The notes below the pieces were generated by a model that was given only the letters and a program-made list of their open reading frames with translations, searched no databases and was not told the origin of the DNA. A stretch of DNA of 64,000 nucleotides from a virus: IMG/VR virus record IMGVR_UViG_3300007511_000001, positions 62,001 to 126,000 of that record, one strand, 5' to 3'. Shown here in pieces: positions 27,364 to 35,780 of the stretch; position 1 is the stretch's first letter; every line of letters begins with the position of its first letter. A program made the position numbers and the translations under genes.

Positions 27364-28410
27364 TTAATCTACATAATTTAAGTCGTGTTCTAATAAGTTA
27401 TCTATAACGGCTAATATGCGGCTAGCGCAAGCTCTTCCAGTATAATCTATATATTTAGTAGTAACTCTTTTTCTTTCTTCTCTATAACCGTCATCAGTAC
27501 TTGCCTTGTCAATGGCGGGTAACAAATCTTGAAATTCGCTTATAATTTTACCTGCACGGTCTTCTAGTTCCCAGGCTACTCCCCTTGCAGGAAGCGTTTT
27601 AGTTTTAAAGGGGGCAAGTCCTAGATGAATTACAGGTTTATCCATAAGATAGAAATAGCTATTAACGCTGGATAAATCGCCTATTAACATGTCTGAATAT
27701 CTAAAATATGGAAACCCATAGCGGTCATCGTTTACATGATGTGCGTATACATTGTAAGCCTTAAAGATATCCTTGTACACAGATACCCAGTTTTTTGTGT
27801 ATCTATGCGACTCGTGTAAACGTATTACAAAATTAGCGTCGTGTTTATTTACTACGTGATTACAAAGGATTTCTACACGTTCCTTTTCTTTTCCGTCTTC
27901 CCACCAATCTACAAACAGACCTCTTTCTTGCTCTTGGTTCCACGTAGGCGCGTACAGAATAGTCTTTTTGTCTGGGGCTAGCCCCCGATCACTTAAGAAT
28001 TGATTTTTAAGTGACACATCTTCATGCTTTAGCAAATCTATGGATAGAGGCATGCCAATTACTATTACATCATTATAACCTATTTTAGCATATTCTTTCT
28101 TCATATACTCGCCGTATACCAATAGGTATCTTTGGCATTTCTTTTCATTTTGTACCTGGGCTTTTTGATCTTGATTTTTTAGCCAACCGATTCCGCCAAA
28201 ACCATGGCCTACATGGAGTACTTTATTTACTGGGTAGGGACCAGGAGTTAGATGTGAGGTTATTATAAGATCTGCGCCTTCTCCTGACCCTTGCTTTTCT
28301 TTTGTCCTGACATCGTGCCAGGTTATTTTATATCTACTCGCTTCGCCCAATAGGTTTTTAATTGAATATGCATCCCCCATTTTAGAGGCATAAAAGTGTA
28401 TGTGTTTCAT
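27364..28410 (-). CDS. TagF/CDP-glycerol glycerophosphotransferase-like transferase
   Basis: 348 residues of the GT-B-like glycerophosphotransferase fold: [21 protein letters not shown] and [24 protein letters not shown] (family motif SD..SS). These enzymes transfer an alditol phosphate from a CDP donor. Beside a cytidylyltransferase-PepM fusion, the likely reaction is transfer of a CMP-activated phosphonate onto a sugar (inference). No membrane helix; length matches the catalytic domain alone. Confidence 0.75.
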   Translation of the reverse strand: MKHIHFYASKMGDAYSIKNLLGEASRYKITWHDVRTKEKQGSGEGADLIITSHLTPGPYPVNKVLHVGHGFGGIGWLKNQDQKAQVQNEKKCQRYLLVYGEYMKKEYAKIGYNDVIVIGMPLSIDLLKHEDVSLKNQFLSDRGLAPDKKTILYAPTWNQEQERGLFVDWWEDGKEKERVEILCNHVVNKHDANFVIRLHESHRYTKNWVSVYKDIFKAYNVYAHHVNDDRYGFPYFRYSDMLIGDLSSVNSYFYLMDKPVIHLGLAPFKTKTLPARGVAWELEDRAGKIISEFQDLLPAIDKASTDDGYREERKRVTTKYIDYTGRACASRILAVIDNLLEHDLNYVD

Positions 28411-29126
28411 AGCTTTATCTCATCTAAATCAGTTATAAAGTCAACATACCAATCTGGGTGATATCTTTTTTCCCAGTTAGGTTCTTTTGTAGAGTATATT
28501 TTTTTGCGCGACAGCCCCGCTACGTATACTATAAATCCTGGATGTCCAATAATTATTTTGGCATTATGAATTAGAGACATAGCCTGTGGTATTGAAGTAG
28601 TGTTCATGTAATTAAAGCAATTCTCTATATTAAACGCAGGCAAATCTCCGGGCTCGCATGTTCCAACTAGTCCTATTTTGTACTCTTTGTTATGTTTGTT
28701 TATAAAATTCTTAATAGAGTTTACGCTGAATCTTCGAGTACTATTTCTGCCTGCGTATGGAGAAATTATTATGTCAATATCTGTTAATCCCTTATCATTG
28801 TTTTTCACATTTACTATGCTATCAACAAAAGGGTCTGTTTCCCAAGATATGGGGTCGCCTTCGCTTTCTGCTCGCCACCCCGGGCCTATCTGGTAATCAG
28901 CTATATTTGTATAATTTTCTATGTCTGCATCAGTAGTAACTGGAACAACTAAGTGATTTATTTCGTGATACAGGTAAAAAGCATTTATAGCGGGCAGCAG
29001 TTTTAAAGGGCGCATTGTGTGCGTCAACAAAACGTCTTTCTTTTTGACCGGAGAATTTTTAGAGTATAATTTTGCTACCATCATAGCCGCGTCTCCAAGA
29101 CCTCCTCCTCCCCATATATTAGTCAT
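28407..29126 (-). CDS. GT9/heptosyltransferase-like glycosyltransferase
   Basis: 239 residues beginning WGGGGLGDAAMM, a glycine-rich loop like the GT9 start, and continuing with IIIGHPGFIVYVAGLSRKKIY, which resembles the GT9 acceptor/donor motif. The same GGGLGD start occurs at 39976. Donor unknown. 4-nt overlap with the TagF-like gene. Confidence 0.6.
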   Translation of the reverse strand: MTNIWGGGGLGDAAMMVAKLYSKNSPVKKKDVLLTHTMRPLKLLPAINAFYLYHEINHLVVPVTTDADIENYTNIADYQIGPGWRAESEGDPISWETDPFVDSIVNVKNNDKGLTDIDIIISPYAGRNSTRRFSVNSIKNFINKHNKEYKIGLVGTCEPGDLPAFNIENCFNYMNTTSIPQAMSLIHNAKIIIGHPGFIVYVAGLSRKKIYSTKEPNWEKRYHPDWYVDFITDLDEIKL

Positions 29127-29508
29127 CTATCTCTCTTTTCTTTAGTACAATCATAGTGTCGAGTCTATCTATCTGTGTATACAGTGAGAAGATAGATTCC
29201 CCAAAATCAACTTCACCTCTTGTTTTATTTCCGTATGATTTTCTGAAAAAATCGTCTATAAATAAGATACCACTATCGTTCATAAATTCGTGTACCTTAT
29301 AAGCACAGAAAGTACGTGCGCGCCCGTCTATTAATATCTTGTCGAATATCTTTACTCCTAAATCGTTAATTTTGTTGACATAATCTCTATATTGCCAATA
29401 TCTACAAATTGATGAATATGGTCCCTCTTTGGCGTATGGGTATTGATTCAGTATATCATTATATTCTTTTTTTTGGTATTGTCCAAATTCCATGTACCTT
29501 TTCATCAA
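29119..29508 (-). CDS. Methyltransferase-like fragment, C-terminal part
   Basis: 129 residues whose core (KINDLGVKIFDKILIDGRARTFCAYKV, FMNDSGILFIDDFF) is the second half of a Rossmann methyltransferase-like protein with a DGRARxxCA motif. The first half lies in the overlapping frame at 29459-29785. Shortening an A8 run on the minus strand (29465-29472 region) by one base fuses them. The ATG at 29508 may therefore not be a true start. Confidence 0.55.
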   Translation of the reverse strand: MMKRYMEFGQYQKKEYNDILNQYPYAKEGPYSSICRYWQYRDYVNKINDLGVKIFDKILIDGRARTFCAYKVHEFMNDSGILFIDDFFRKSYGNKTRGEVDFGESIFSLYTQIDRLDTMIVLKKREIDD

Positions 29509-29785
29509 ATATTTCTTCTAATTTATTACCCGGGTCTATTTCTTTGCTGTACGCCTCTCCGCCATAGTTAGGCGATACGAAGTAATAATGTATATTTTGG
29601 CGTTTGCTTGTTTCAGGTACTAATTTATTGTACCATTCTTTTTCGTGCTCTATTGAATAATACTGTTTTGACCAGTTTGAAAATTGTAAGGTGCTTCCAC
29701 CAGATCCGTATTCTAGCATAATGTCTTCAGGGGTTAAGTAATTTTCTATTCCGTTTACCTGTGCTTTAGACATGAATACTTGCAT
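29459..29785 (-). CDS. Methyltransferase-like fragment, N-terminal part
   Basis: About 108 residues with the SAM-binding-type loop MLEYGSGGSTLQFS and YSIEHEKEWYN, typical of the N-terminal half of this methyltransferase-like family. The frame ends after an A8 run; with A7 it continues directly into the neighbouring fragment, giving one protein of about 220 residues. Either an indel error, a phase-variable switch or a recent disabling mutation. Confidence 0.55.
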   Translation of the reverse strand: MQVFMSKAQVNGIENYLTPEDIMLEYGSGGSTLQFSNWSKQYYSIEHEKEWYNKLVPETSKRQNIHYYFVSPNYGGEAYSKEIDPGNKLEEIFDEKVHGIWTIPKKRI

Positions 29786-30494
29786 CTGTATCACCCCATA
29801 TTTTTTTATAATCTATTTTCATTTGTTCGTATCTATTATTAATATCTTTATCAAATACACCTTTACCTGCGTAATGAATTATGTATGAAGAAAACCTATC
29901 TTCTTTATTATTCCAGGACTCAGAAAACATGGTCATATGATTCCACATATAGGACAACTCTTTGATTCTGAATCCCTGATTGTGTATTTGATAGCCCAGT
30001 AGGGAACAGTCATAACCAGTGTTAAGCCACCATTCCCCATTTATTGGCTTAAAGATATTTCTATGCATTTTTGAGGTCAAAAAAGTCCCAACGTTTGGGT
30101 AGCCATCGTGCCAATTTACTGACCCAAATTTGTTTTGAATATCGGTAATACGTCGTTTTCTATCTTCTTTTCTACTGCCAACATCTTCGTAAATTACGCC
30201 TATTTTATCTACTGGTACAAAGTCGAACGGGTTAGGACATTTATTTGTTATAATCATATCCGAGTCTAGATAAAGTACCCTATCGTAATGTTCATACAGA
30301 TCATATATGTTTAATATCCTATAATGGTCTGTGTTGGCGTAGCCTGCCCCGTGTCTTTTACAACATTCCGACGGGTTCGATATCACTTCAAAATCTGCGT
30401 TCCACAAAGCTGCAAATTTTTTGAATAACGGATGCGTTATATCCGTAATAGGCTTTATAAATTCATCTGCTTGAGTAGTTACCAATAGCTTCAT
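29766..30494 (-). CDS. Glycosyltransferase, GT8-like
   Basis: 242 residues. YDRVLYLDSDMIIT is a clear DxD motif of GT8-type GT-A enzymes, with YPNVGTFLTSKMH and HYAGKGVF downstream. Retaining glycosyltransfer from a UDP-sugar is the family activity; the actual donor is unknown. It overlaps the DegT gene by 4 nt. Confidence 0.75.
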   Translation of the reverse strand: MKLLVTTQADEFIKPITDITHPLFKKFAALWNADFEVISNPSECCKRHGAGYANTDHYRILNIYDLYEHYDRVLYLDSDMIITNKCPNPFDFVPVDKIGVIYEDVGSRKEDRKRRITDIQNKFGSVNWHDGYPNVGTFLTSKMHRNIFKPINGEWWLNTGYDCSLLGYQIHNQGFRIKELSYMWNHMTMFSESWNNKEDRFSSYIIHYAGKGVFDKDINNRYEQMKIDYKKIWGDTDASIHV

Positions 30495-31411
30495 ACTAGG
30501 TGAGGTTTTACATTATTTATAATATGAGTTATCTCGTCGTCACTTAGCTTCTCGTTGAACGGAATGCTTAGTGTTTGTTTTTCTGCTATTTCTGATTTCT
30601 CCAGAACGGTGTTCTGGGCGTAAACTGGGTGTTTGTGTAAGCATTTATAATGAAGACCGGTAGCGATATCTCTGCTGTGCAGGTTTTTGCTGATTGTTTC
30701 ATTATTTACTACATTAATTCTGTATAAATGGTTACTAGTATTATTACAACCGAAATTATAATTATAATGTATTCTAATATCTTTTAACTTTTTTAATTTT
30801 AATTCATAGGTTCTAAAATTATTGAGTATAACAACGGCCTGGACACTATTCATGTACATTTTCCAGCCGGGGAATTTTATATCCCTGTTCCACGAATTAT
30901 GACCAGTACCCATGCCGTTGAAAACAGCCTCTCTAAACCAGTTAATTTTTTCTTTATCATTGCTAACCACGAGTCCTCCGTCTATACCGGCAAGCGGCTT
31001 AGTCGGGTAAAAGCTAAAGATCATTAGGTCGTGTGCGTTAGCTTCCTGGGCAAATTGATTGTGTTCTAGCTTTTGAGCAGAGTCTATTATTTTATAGTCT
31101 CCGAAATTGTGAAGTGTGTAGGATCCTCCTACCCAATTTATATCATCTATAAAATTGACTTTGTTACCGGAAGTTATTATGGCGTTGGCTACTACCGGCG
31201 GCAGTAAGGACGGGGCATTTATAACTAAATCTTTATTTCTTACCAAGGCTAAGAAAATAGCGCTCGTAGCACTGTTTACAGCGCAAGCATATTTAGCCCC
31301 CACGTATCGTGCCAACAGGGTTTCAACTAACCCTACTCTCGGATCGTGAAGCATGTGCGAAAACGAGCTAGTGTCTATTATATGATTTTCTATATGAAAT
31401 AGCTTTATCAT
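30491..31411 (-). CDS. DegT/DnrJ/EryC1/StrS-family sugar aminotransferase
   Basis: 306 residues, shorter than the usual ~370. AVNSATSAIFLAL is the cofactor-phosphate site and SFYPTKPLAGIDGGLVV contains the PLP-binding Lys region. The family transaminates keto-sugars bound to nucleotides. With Gmd and an FdtA-like isomerase nearby, a GDP-linked amino-deoxyhexose is a plausible product. Tightly coupled (4-nt overlap) to a methyltransferase gene. Confidence 0.8.
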   Translation of the reverse strand: MIKLFHIENHIIDTSSFSHMLHDPRVGLVETLLARYVGAKYACAVNSATSAIFLALVRNKDLVINAPSLLPPVVANAIITSGNKVNFIDDINWVGGSYTLHNFGDYKIIDSAQKLEHNQFAQEANAHDLMIFSFYPTKPLAGIDGGLVVSNDKEKINWFREAVFNGMGTGHNSWNRDIKFPGWKMYMNSVQAVVILNNFRTYELKLKKLKDIRIHYNYNFGCNNTSNHLYRINVVNNETISKNLHSRDIATGLHYKCLHKHPVYAQNTVLEKSEIAEKQTLSIPFNEKLSDDEITHIINNVKPHLV

Positions 31412-32160
31412 TTTCTGTAAATTTCTAAATATTTTATCGTATCACCTGACCCCCATTGGGGTATCTTGTCGACTAGTGTTAGCCCGAGTTCTTGTAAAAC
31501 GATGCATAGATTATCATGATACTTAGCATTGGTATCCAAGGCTAATTTATAGTTATTGATGAATCTAGCGGTTAGTAGCAATATCCCATCGTTGTTTAAA
31601 GCATCAAATAAAAGATTAATTGTAGATATTAAATTAGGAACATGCTGCAGCACCTCAAAGCAGGTGATGGCGTCATATTGTTCTAGTTTAGGTGATTCCC
31701 CAAATTCTATATCAATAGTATGTATGTCTAAATTTCTATTTGTAAACCGCCATTTTGCGAAATCAAAAGTTAGTCCTGGTATATCACAAGCACAGGCAGT
31801 TAGGCCCGCTTCGTTTTGTTTGATGCTGTCTTGCCCTATACCACACCCAAAATCTAATACGGTTTTACAGTTATTTTCTATCAGCAGGTTCACACAACTT
31901 TGGACTAGACGTTTTTTCTTTTCGCCCGAATGATATTCTATACATTCTGGTATATAGTTTTCAGTGGTGCTATAAAAATTATATATTGATTTTAAATCGG
32001 AAGTGGATACAGTGTCTAGCCATTCTTTTTCAGTCAAATGCTGCCATTTAGTATAACCTTTATAATAGTTGTCTATTTTTTTAAAGCATTTTTCTAGATC
32101 ATCTTCTGGTATCTTTAAAAATTTAGCAGCCTCTTGTAATAATTCATTATCTATTAGCAT
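31408..32160 (-). CDS. SAM-dependent methyltransferase
   Basis: 250 residues. Class I methyltransferase fold with motif I VLDFGCGIGQDS (about 98-109), ACDIPG, AITCFEVLQHVPN and ILLLTARF. The ~90-residue N-terminal helical extension may bind substrate. Likely methylates an amino-sugar or glycan, judged only from its place between the aminotransferase and isomerase genes. Confidence 0.8.
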   Translation of the reverse strand: MLIDNELLQEAAKFLKIPEDDLEKCFKKIDNYYKGYTKWQHLTEKEWLDTVSTSDLKSIYNFYSTTENYIPECIEYHSGEKKKRLVQSCVNLLIENNCKTVLDFGCGIGQDSIKQNEAGLTACACDIPGLTFDFAKWRFTNRNLDIHTIDIEFGESPKLEQYDAITCFEVLQHVPNLISTINLLFDALNNDGILLLTARFINNYKLALDTNAKYHDNLCIVLQELGLTLVDKIPQWGSGDTIKYLEIYRK

Positions 32161-32533
32161 TTTTTATCCTTATGAATTCATCTTTATTTAGGATATAATC
32201 ATTTATATCATACTCAGTCGAGCATATGGATAAGAGTACATCATTGCCGGTATGAAAAATTTGGGAATCCCATATTAATTTATCTAAAAAGAAGCTATCC
32301 CCGGATTTTAGGAATTTGGAAACAGTATTTATGCCATCGAAGGCTATAACTTCTATAACACCTTGGACGCATATTAACACTTGTTGGGTGTTATAATGCG
32401 CGTGGTTTCCTCTTTCCTGGCCCTGTGGCACGTTGTAAATATAGAAAAGTCTTTTAGGTATAAATGGTAAAGTTAATAAATTTACGGGCACTAAAGTGCC
32501 GTCAGCCGCTTCGAATTTATTTAGTGGTTTCAT
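32147..32533 (-). CDS. FdtA/QdtA-like sugar 3,4-ketoisomerase (cupin)
   Basis: 128 residues with the WxcM/FdtA cupin signature: RGNHAHYNTQQVLICVQG and FDGINTVSKFLKSGDSFFL. FdtA/QdtA isomerise the keto group of NDP-4-keto-6-deoxyhexoses before transamination. Here the substrate may be the Gmd product GDP-4-keto-6-deoxymannose, rather than the usual dTDP form (inference). 17-nt overlap with gmd. Confidence 0.8.
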   Translation of the reverse strand: MKPLNKFEAADGTLVPVNLLTLPFIPKRLFYIYNVPQGQERGNHAHYNTQQVLICVQGVIEVIAFDGINTVSKFLKSGDSFFLDKLIWDSQIFHTGNDVLLSICSTEYDINDYILNKDEFIRIKNANR

Positions 32534-33494
32534 AATGATTTTTCCAAAAATCTATCATTTCATCTAATAAGGTTTCGAACGTATATTCAGGCACCCAATT
32601 AAAAGTTTTATTAAATTTTGTTGAATCGCCTTTTAAATATTTAAGTTCTTCCGGTCTAATGTGTTTGGGGTCTTGTATTACATAGTCCTCATAATTTAAT
32701 CCTACTTTTGTAAATACGTACTCACAGAGATCTCTAATAGAGAAAGCTTGCCCGGTGGCCACTACAAAGTCATCTGGAATACTATGTAACATTATTAAAT
32801 TCATGGCTTTTACATAATCTTTTGCATGTCCCCAATCTCTGCAAGAGTCTAAATTGCCCAATTCTAATTTATCTTGTAACCCTTTTCGTATTCTAACTGC
32901 TGCCTTCACGATTTTATTTGTAACAAAGTTTGAACCCCTTCTCGGAGATTCGTGATTAAATAGTATACCATTGCATGCAAATAGTTTGTACGCATTTCTA
33001 TAGTGCTTTACTAAACTATAAGAAAAAAGTTTGGCACAGCCATAAGGGCTTGTCGGGCTCATGGGTGTATTTTCATTTTGAAATCCGTTTGGATTAATAT
33101 TGTTACCAAACATTTCTGATGATGATGCTTGGTAAAATTTCGCTCTAGGTGAATGGTTGCGGTAGGCTTCCAGTATATTTAAAGTACCCAATGCGTCTGT
33201 TTTTACCGTAAATTGTGGTATTTCAAAACTTATTCTTACGTGGCTTTGTGCGGCAAGGTTATATATTTCACTTGGTTGTATGGTCTTTATTAATCGATTT
33301 AATGCCGATTCGTCTAAAAGGTCGCAATAGTCCGTGTTAATTTTACCATTTAGATGCGAGATGCGTGTTTTCTGATGTTCCGGCGTGGAATTTCTCCTAA
33401 GTGTTCCATAAACCTCATATCCCTTATCCAATAAAAATTCAGAAAGGTAGCTCCCGTCTTGTCCAGCAATACCAGTTATAAATGCTTTTTTCAT
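32517..33494 (-). CDS. gmd: GDP-mannose 4,6-dehydratase
   Basis: 325-residue short-chain dehydrogenase: NAD(P) motif ITGIAGQDGSYL, Gmd-type NLAAQSHVRISFE, catalytic Tyr/Lys in SPYGCAKLFSY and FNHESPRRGSNFVT. It makes GDP-4-keto-6-deoxy-D-mannose, the shared precursor for fucose and amino-deoxy sugars. ATGA overlap with the next gene (fcl) indicates a co-translated pair. Confidence 0.94.
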   Translation of the reverse strand: MKKAFITGIAGQDGSYLSEFLLDKGYEVYGTLRRNSTPEHQKTRISHLNGKINTDYCDLLDESALNRLIKTIQPSEIYNLAAQSHVRISFEIPQFTVKTDALGTLNILEAYRNHSPRAKFYQASSSEMFGNNINPNGFQNENTPMSPTSPYGCAKLFSYSLVKHYRNAYKLFACNGILFNHESPRRGSNFVTNKIVKAAVRIRKGLQDKLELGNLDSCRDWGHAKDYVKAMNLIMLHSIPDDFVVATGQAFSIRDLCEYVFTKVGLNYEDYVIQDPKHIRPEELKYLKGDSTKFNKTFNWVPEYTFETLLDEMIDFWKNHYETTK

Positions 33495-34435
33495 TTAATT
33501 ATACCCTCCCCCCTGCTTTTTAAAAAAGCTACCCAAGCCATCTTTATCCCATCTTCCAATGAAATAGATGCTTTCCAACCTAGCGATGTTAACCTACTAA
33601 CGTCTAAATGTTTTCTGGGAGTACCGTCCGGTTTGGAGTCGTCCCAGACAATTTCACCCGTGTGACCGGCGATGCGCTGGATCAGCTCAGCCAGTTCACG
33701 AATGGTGATATCGCTGCCGGTGCCGACATTAAGCGGCAGGCTGTCGGAGTAGTTTTCCATCAGGAAGAGACAGGCATCTGCCAGATCGTCCACGTGCAGG
33801 AATTCCCGGTAGGGAGAACCGCTGCCCCAGAGGGTGACCGGCTGCTGGCCGGCTTCCACGGCCAGGTAAAACCTGTGCAGCATCGCCGGCAGCACGTGTG
33901 AACTTTCAAGGTCGAAGTTGTCGCCGGGACCGTAAAGGTTGGTCGGCATAGCGGCGATGAAGTTTTTATTATACTGTTCGCGGTAAGCCTGAACCCCCTG
34001 TATACCAGCGATTTTAGCTAAAGCATAACTACGATTAGTTTCTTCTAGCGGGCCTGTCATTAAAGCTTCTTCTTGTATAGGTTGTTTAGCTAGCCGTGGA
34101 TAAATACAGGAACTACCTAAAAATAGTAATTTTTTAACATTTGTATCGTGGGCCGCCCGCATAACATTAATTTGAATCAGTAGGTTTTGTTCCAAAAATT
34201 CTACAGGAAATGTAGAATTAGCTAGTATTCCTCCAACTTTAGCGGCCGCTAGAAAAACATATTCTGGCAGTTCTGTTTCAAATAAATTCCTTACTTGTTT
34301 TAAACAGGTAAGGTCATAATCAGTTCTTTTTGGTGTAACTAAATTTTCATATCCGTTCCGTTTTAGGGCGCGTACTATAGAAGATCCCACCATACCGGAG
34401 CAACCTGCTATATAAATTTTACTTTTTTTATCCAT
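33491..34435 (-). CDS. fcl: GDP-L-fucose synthase, internally mosaic
   Basis: 314-residue epimerase/reductase: IAGCSGMVGSSIVRAL, AAAKVGGI, FLGSSCIYP, the YALAK catalytic pair, PTNLYGPGDNFD, and KPDGTPRKHLDV near the end. It converts the Gmd product to GDP-fucose. The DNA for roughly residues 150-265 (33650-33990) is about 60% GC by hand count, with GC-ending codons, whereas both flanks are about 37%. This points to recombination with a homologue from a higher-GC genome. The frame is intact. ATG at 34435 preferred to an upstream TTG. Confidence 0.92.
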   Translation of the reverse strand: MDKKSKIYIAGCSGMVGSSIVRALKRNGYENLVTPKRTDYDLTCLKQVRNLFETELPEYVFLAAAKVGGILANSTFPVEFLEQNLLIQINVMRAAHDTNVKKLLFLGSSCIYPRLAKQPIQEEALMTGPLEETNRSYALAKIAGIQGVQAYREQYNKNFIAAMPTNLYGPGDNFDLESSHVLPAMLHRFYLAVEAGQQPVTLWGSGSPYREFLHVDDLADACLFLMENYSDSLPLNVGTGSDITIRELAELIQRIAGHTGEIVWDDSKPDGTPRKHLDVSRLTSLGWKASISLEDGIKMAWVAFLKSRGEGIIK

Positions 34436-34437
34436 AT

Positions 34438-35031
34438 TTAATCGTTCCAAACTGTCACACCAATTACGGGATAATCAGTTTTTACTATTTCTTCTTCTAT
34501 AATATTGTTAAAATACGGCTTTATAAAGTGTTTAATAGTTTCGATGGTATACCCCCACTTATGTGTATTATATTCATTTTTATAAGAGCCATAAATAAGC
34601 CTGATAGCCCAATCAGCGGAAGATATAGTTCTTTCGGTATCAATTAATGCCAATGATTTCTCAAGGTCAGGAAAATTAAAATGAAATTTGCATTTCGGCT
34701 TTAGGATGATTTTAAGTTGATTTAAAATGCTTTCAGCTTCTTTTTTAGTAAAATGCTCGAAAGACGATAGCATTAAAGCGTAATCCGCGCTATTTTCTTG
34801 GTAATGTTCTGAAAGATTTCTTACATCAACAAATTTATCTGCTATGCATTTTTTTATTGGGTTTTGTCCCAATGGGTATTGGTAATATTTTTCTACAGTG
34901 GTTTGGTTAATATTTTTTATATCGGGGCGCTCTTCTGCTAGGAACGAATAGCCCGGTATATTTAAATCAAGATTATGGTAATTTTTAAGATAAACTTCTC
35001 CACAGCACAGATGCAGTTTTATAAGTTCCAT
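34438..35031 (-). CDS. Predicted methyltransferase-like protein
   Basis: 197 residues. KLHLCCGEVYLKNYHNLDLN is a motif-I-like start, DYALMLSSFEHF and IILKPKCKFHFNFPD follow, as in the COG4627-type predicted methyltransferases found in polysaccharide clusters. Substrate unknown. Confidence 0.65.
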   Translation of the reverse strand: MELIKLHLCCGEVYLKNYHNLDLNIPGYSFLAEERPDIKNINQTTVEKYYQYPLGQNPIKKCIADKFVDVRNLSEHYQENSADYALMLSSFEHFTKKEAESILNQLKIILKPKCKFHFNFPDLEKSLALIDTERTISSADWAIRLIYGSYKNEYNTHKWGYTIETIKHFIKPYFNNIIEEEIVKTDYPVIGVTVWND

Positions 35032-35042
35032 ACAACCTCTTT

Positions 35043-35780
35043 CTAGGGGATTAAATTTTCTTTTCTCATATCGTTTTTTATGGACTCATCCAGATAACCA
35101 TGTGCTTTGGTAGGAATCCAATGAAACCCACAATACTTATAGCTATAAGAGTGGGGGTTTGCATTACGACCTCCTATCCCGTTTCCGGATTTAATAGCAT
35201 GATTTCTTTTTGTTCCTAATATTTTGAATCCATCGTTTCTTGAGGTCTCGGTGCCCTCATGTTCGAATTTCCAAGGATTTCGTCCTTTCATATATTTCAT
35301 CATATATTCTCTATTCCATATAGAACCCTGCAAAGAAATACGATGTAAACAGCTCGGCCCAAGCTCTATTATATCAAAATCCTTATACTCTTCAACGATT
35401 GTATGACCATCAGTATTTTCTGCATCTATTCCCAACACTATTCTACCAATTTTGTTATCAGTTTGTATCTTACTTTTCAAGACATTAAGTATATGGTTAT
35501 TTGTTGGGGGGTATACCCATAGGTCTTCCATAAACATAATAAAATGTTCATCATCTATCGAATCAAGGTAATTATATAGATCGTTTCCCCAATTTTGTAC
35601 ACCTGTTTGTTTGCCGAGTGATACAAACTTAAAGTTATCTGGTAAGTAGAAATTTGGCGAACTAAAGCCTAATATGGTTACTTCGGGAATTGGGGTTTCC
35701 GGCCAAAATCTATTGAATAGGTAGTAAAATGGTTTTATCGCGTCTATATGATTATCTGAGGTAGTTACGTATATTTTCAT
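35043..35780 (-). CDS. Putative glycosyltransferase A
   Basis: 245 residues. MKIYVTTSDNHIDAIKPFYYLFNRFWP and FIMFMEDLWVYPP match, in position, the adjacent gene (LIPSFLILLKKYWPG; DIILMLLVKHFIT), so the two are diverged tandem paralogues. Acidic EDLW replaces a DxD. Probably GT-A-like transferases of unknown donor; recognised mainly by context. Confidence 0.55.
   Translation of the reverse strand: MKIYVTTSDNHIDAIKPFYYLFNRFWPETPIPEVTILGFSSPNFYLPDNFKFVSLGKQTGVQNWGNDLYNYLDSIDDEHFIMFMEDLWVYPPTNNHILNVLKSKIQTDNKIGRIVLGIDAENTDGHTIVEEYKDFDIIELGPSCLHRISLQGSIWNREYMMKYMKGRNPWKFEHEGTETSRNDGFKILGTKRNHAIKSGNGIGGRNANPHSYSYKYCGFHWIPTKAHGYLDESIKNDMRKENLIP

Noticed and set aside
33608-33901. Plus-strand reading frame of 97 codons inside fcl
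   Set aside because: Explained by the GC-rich codon pattern of fcl on the other strand; no ribosome site.
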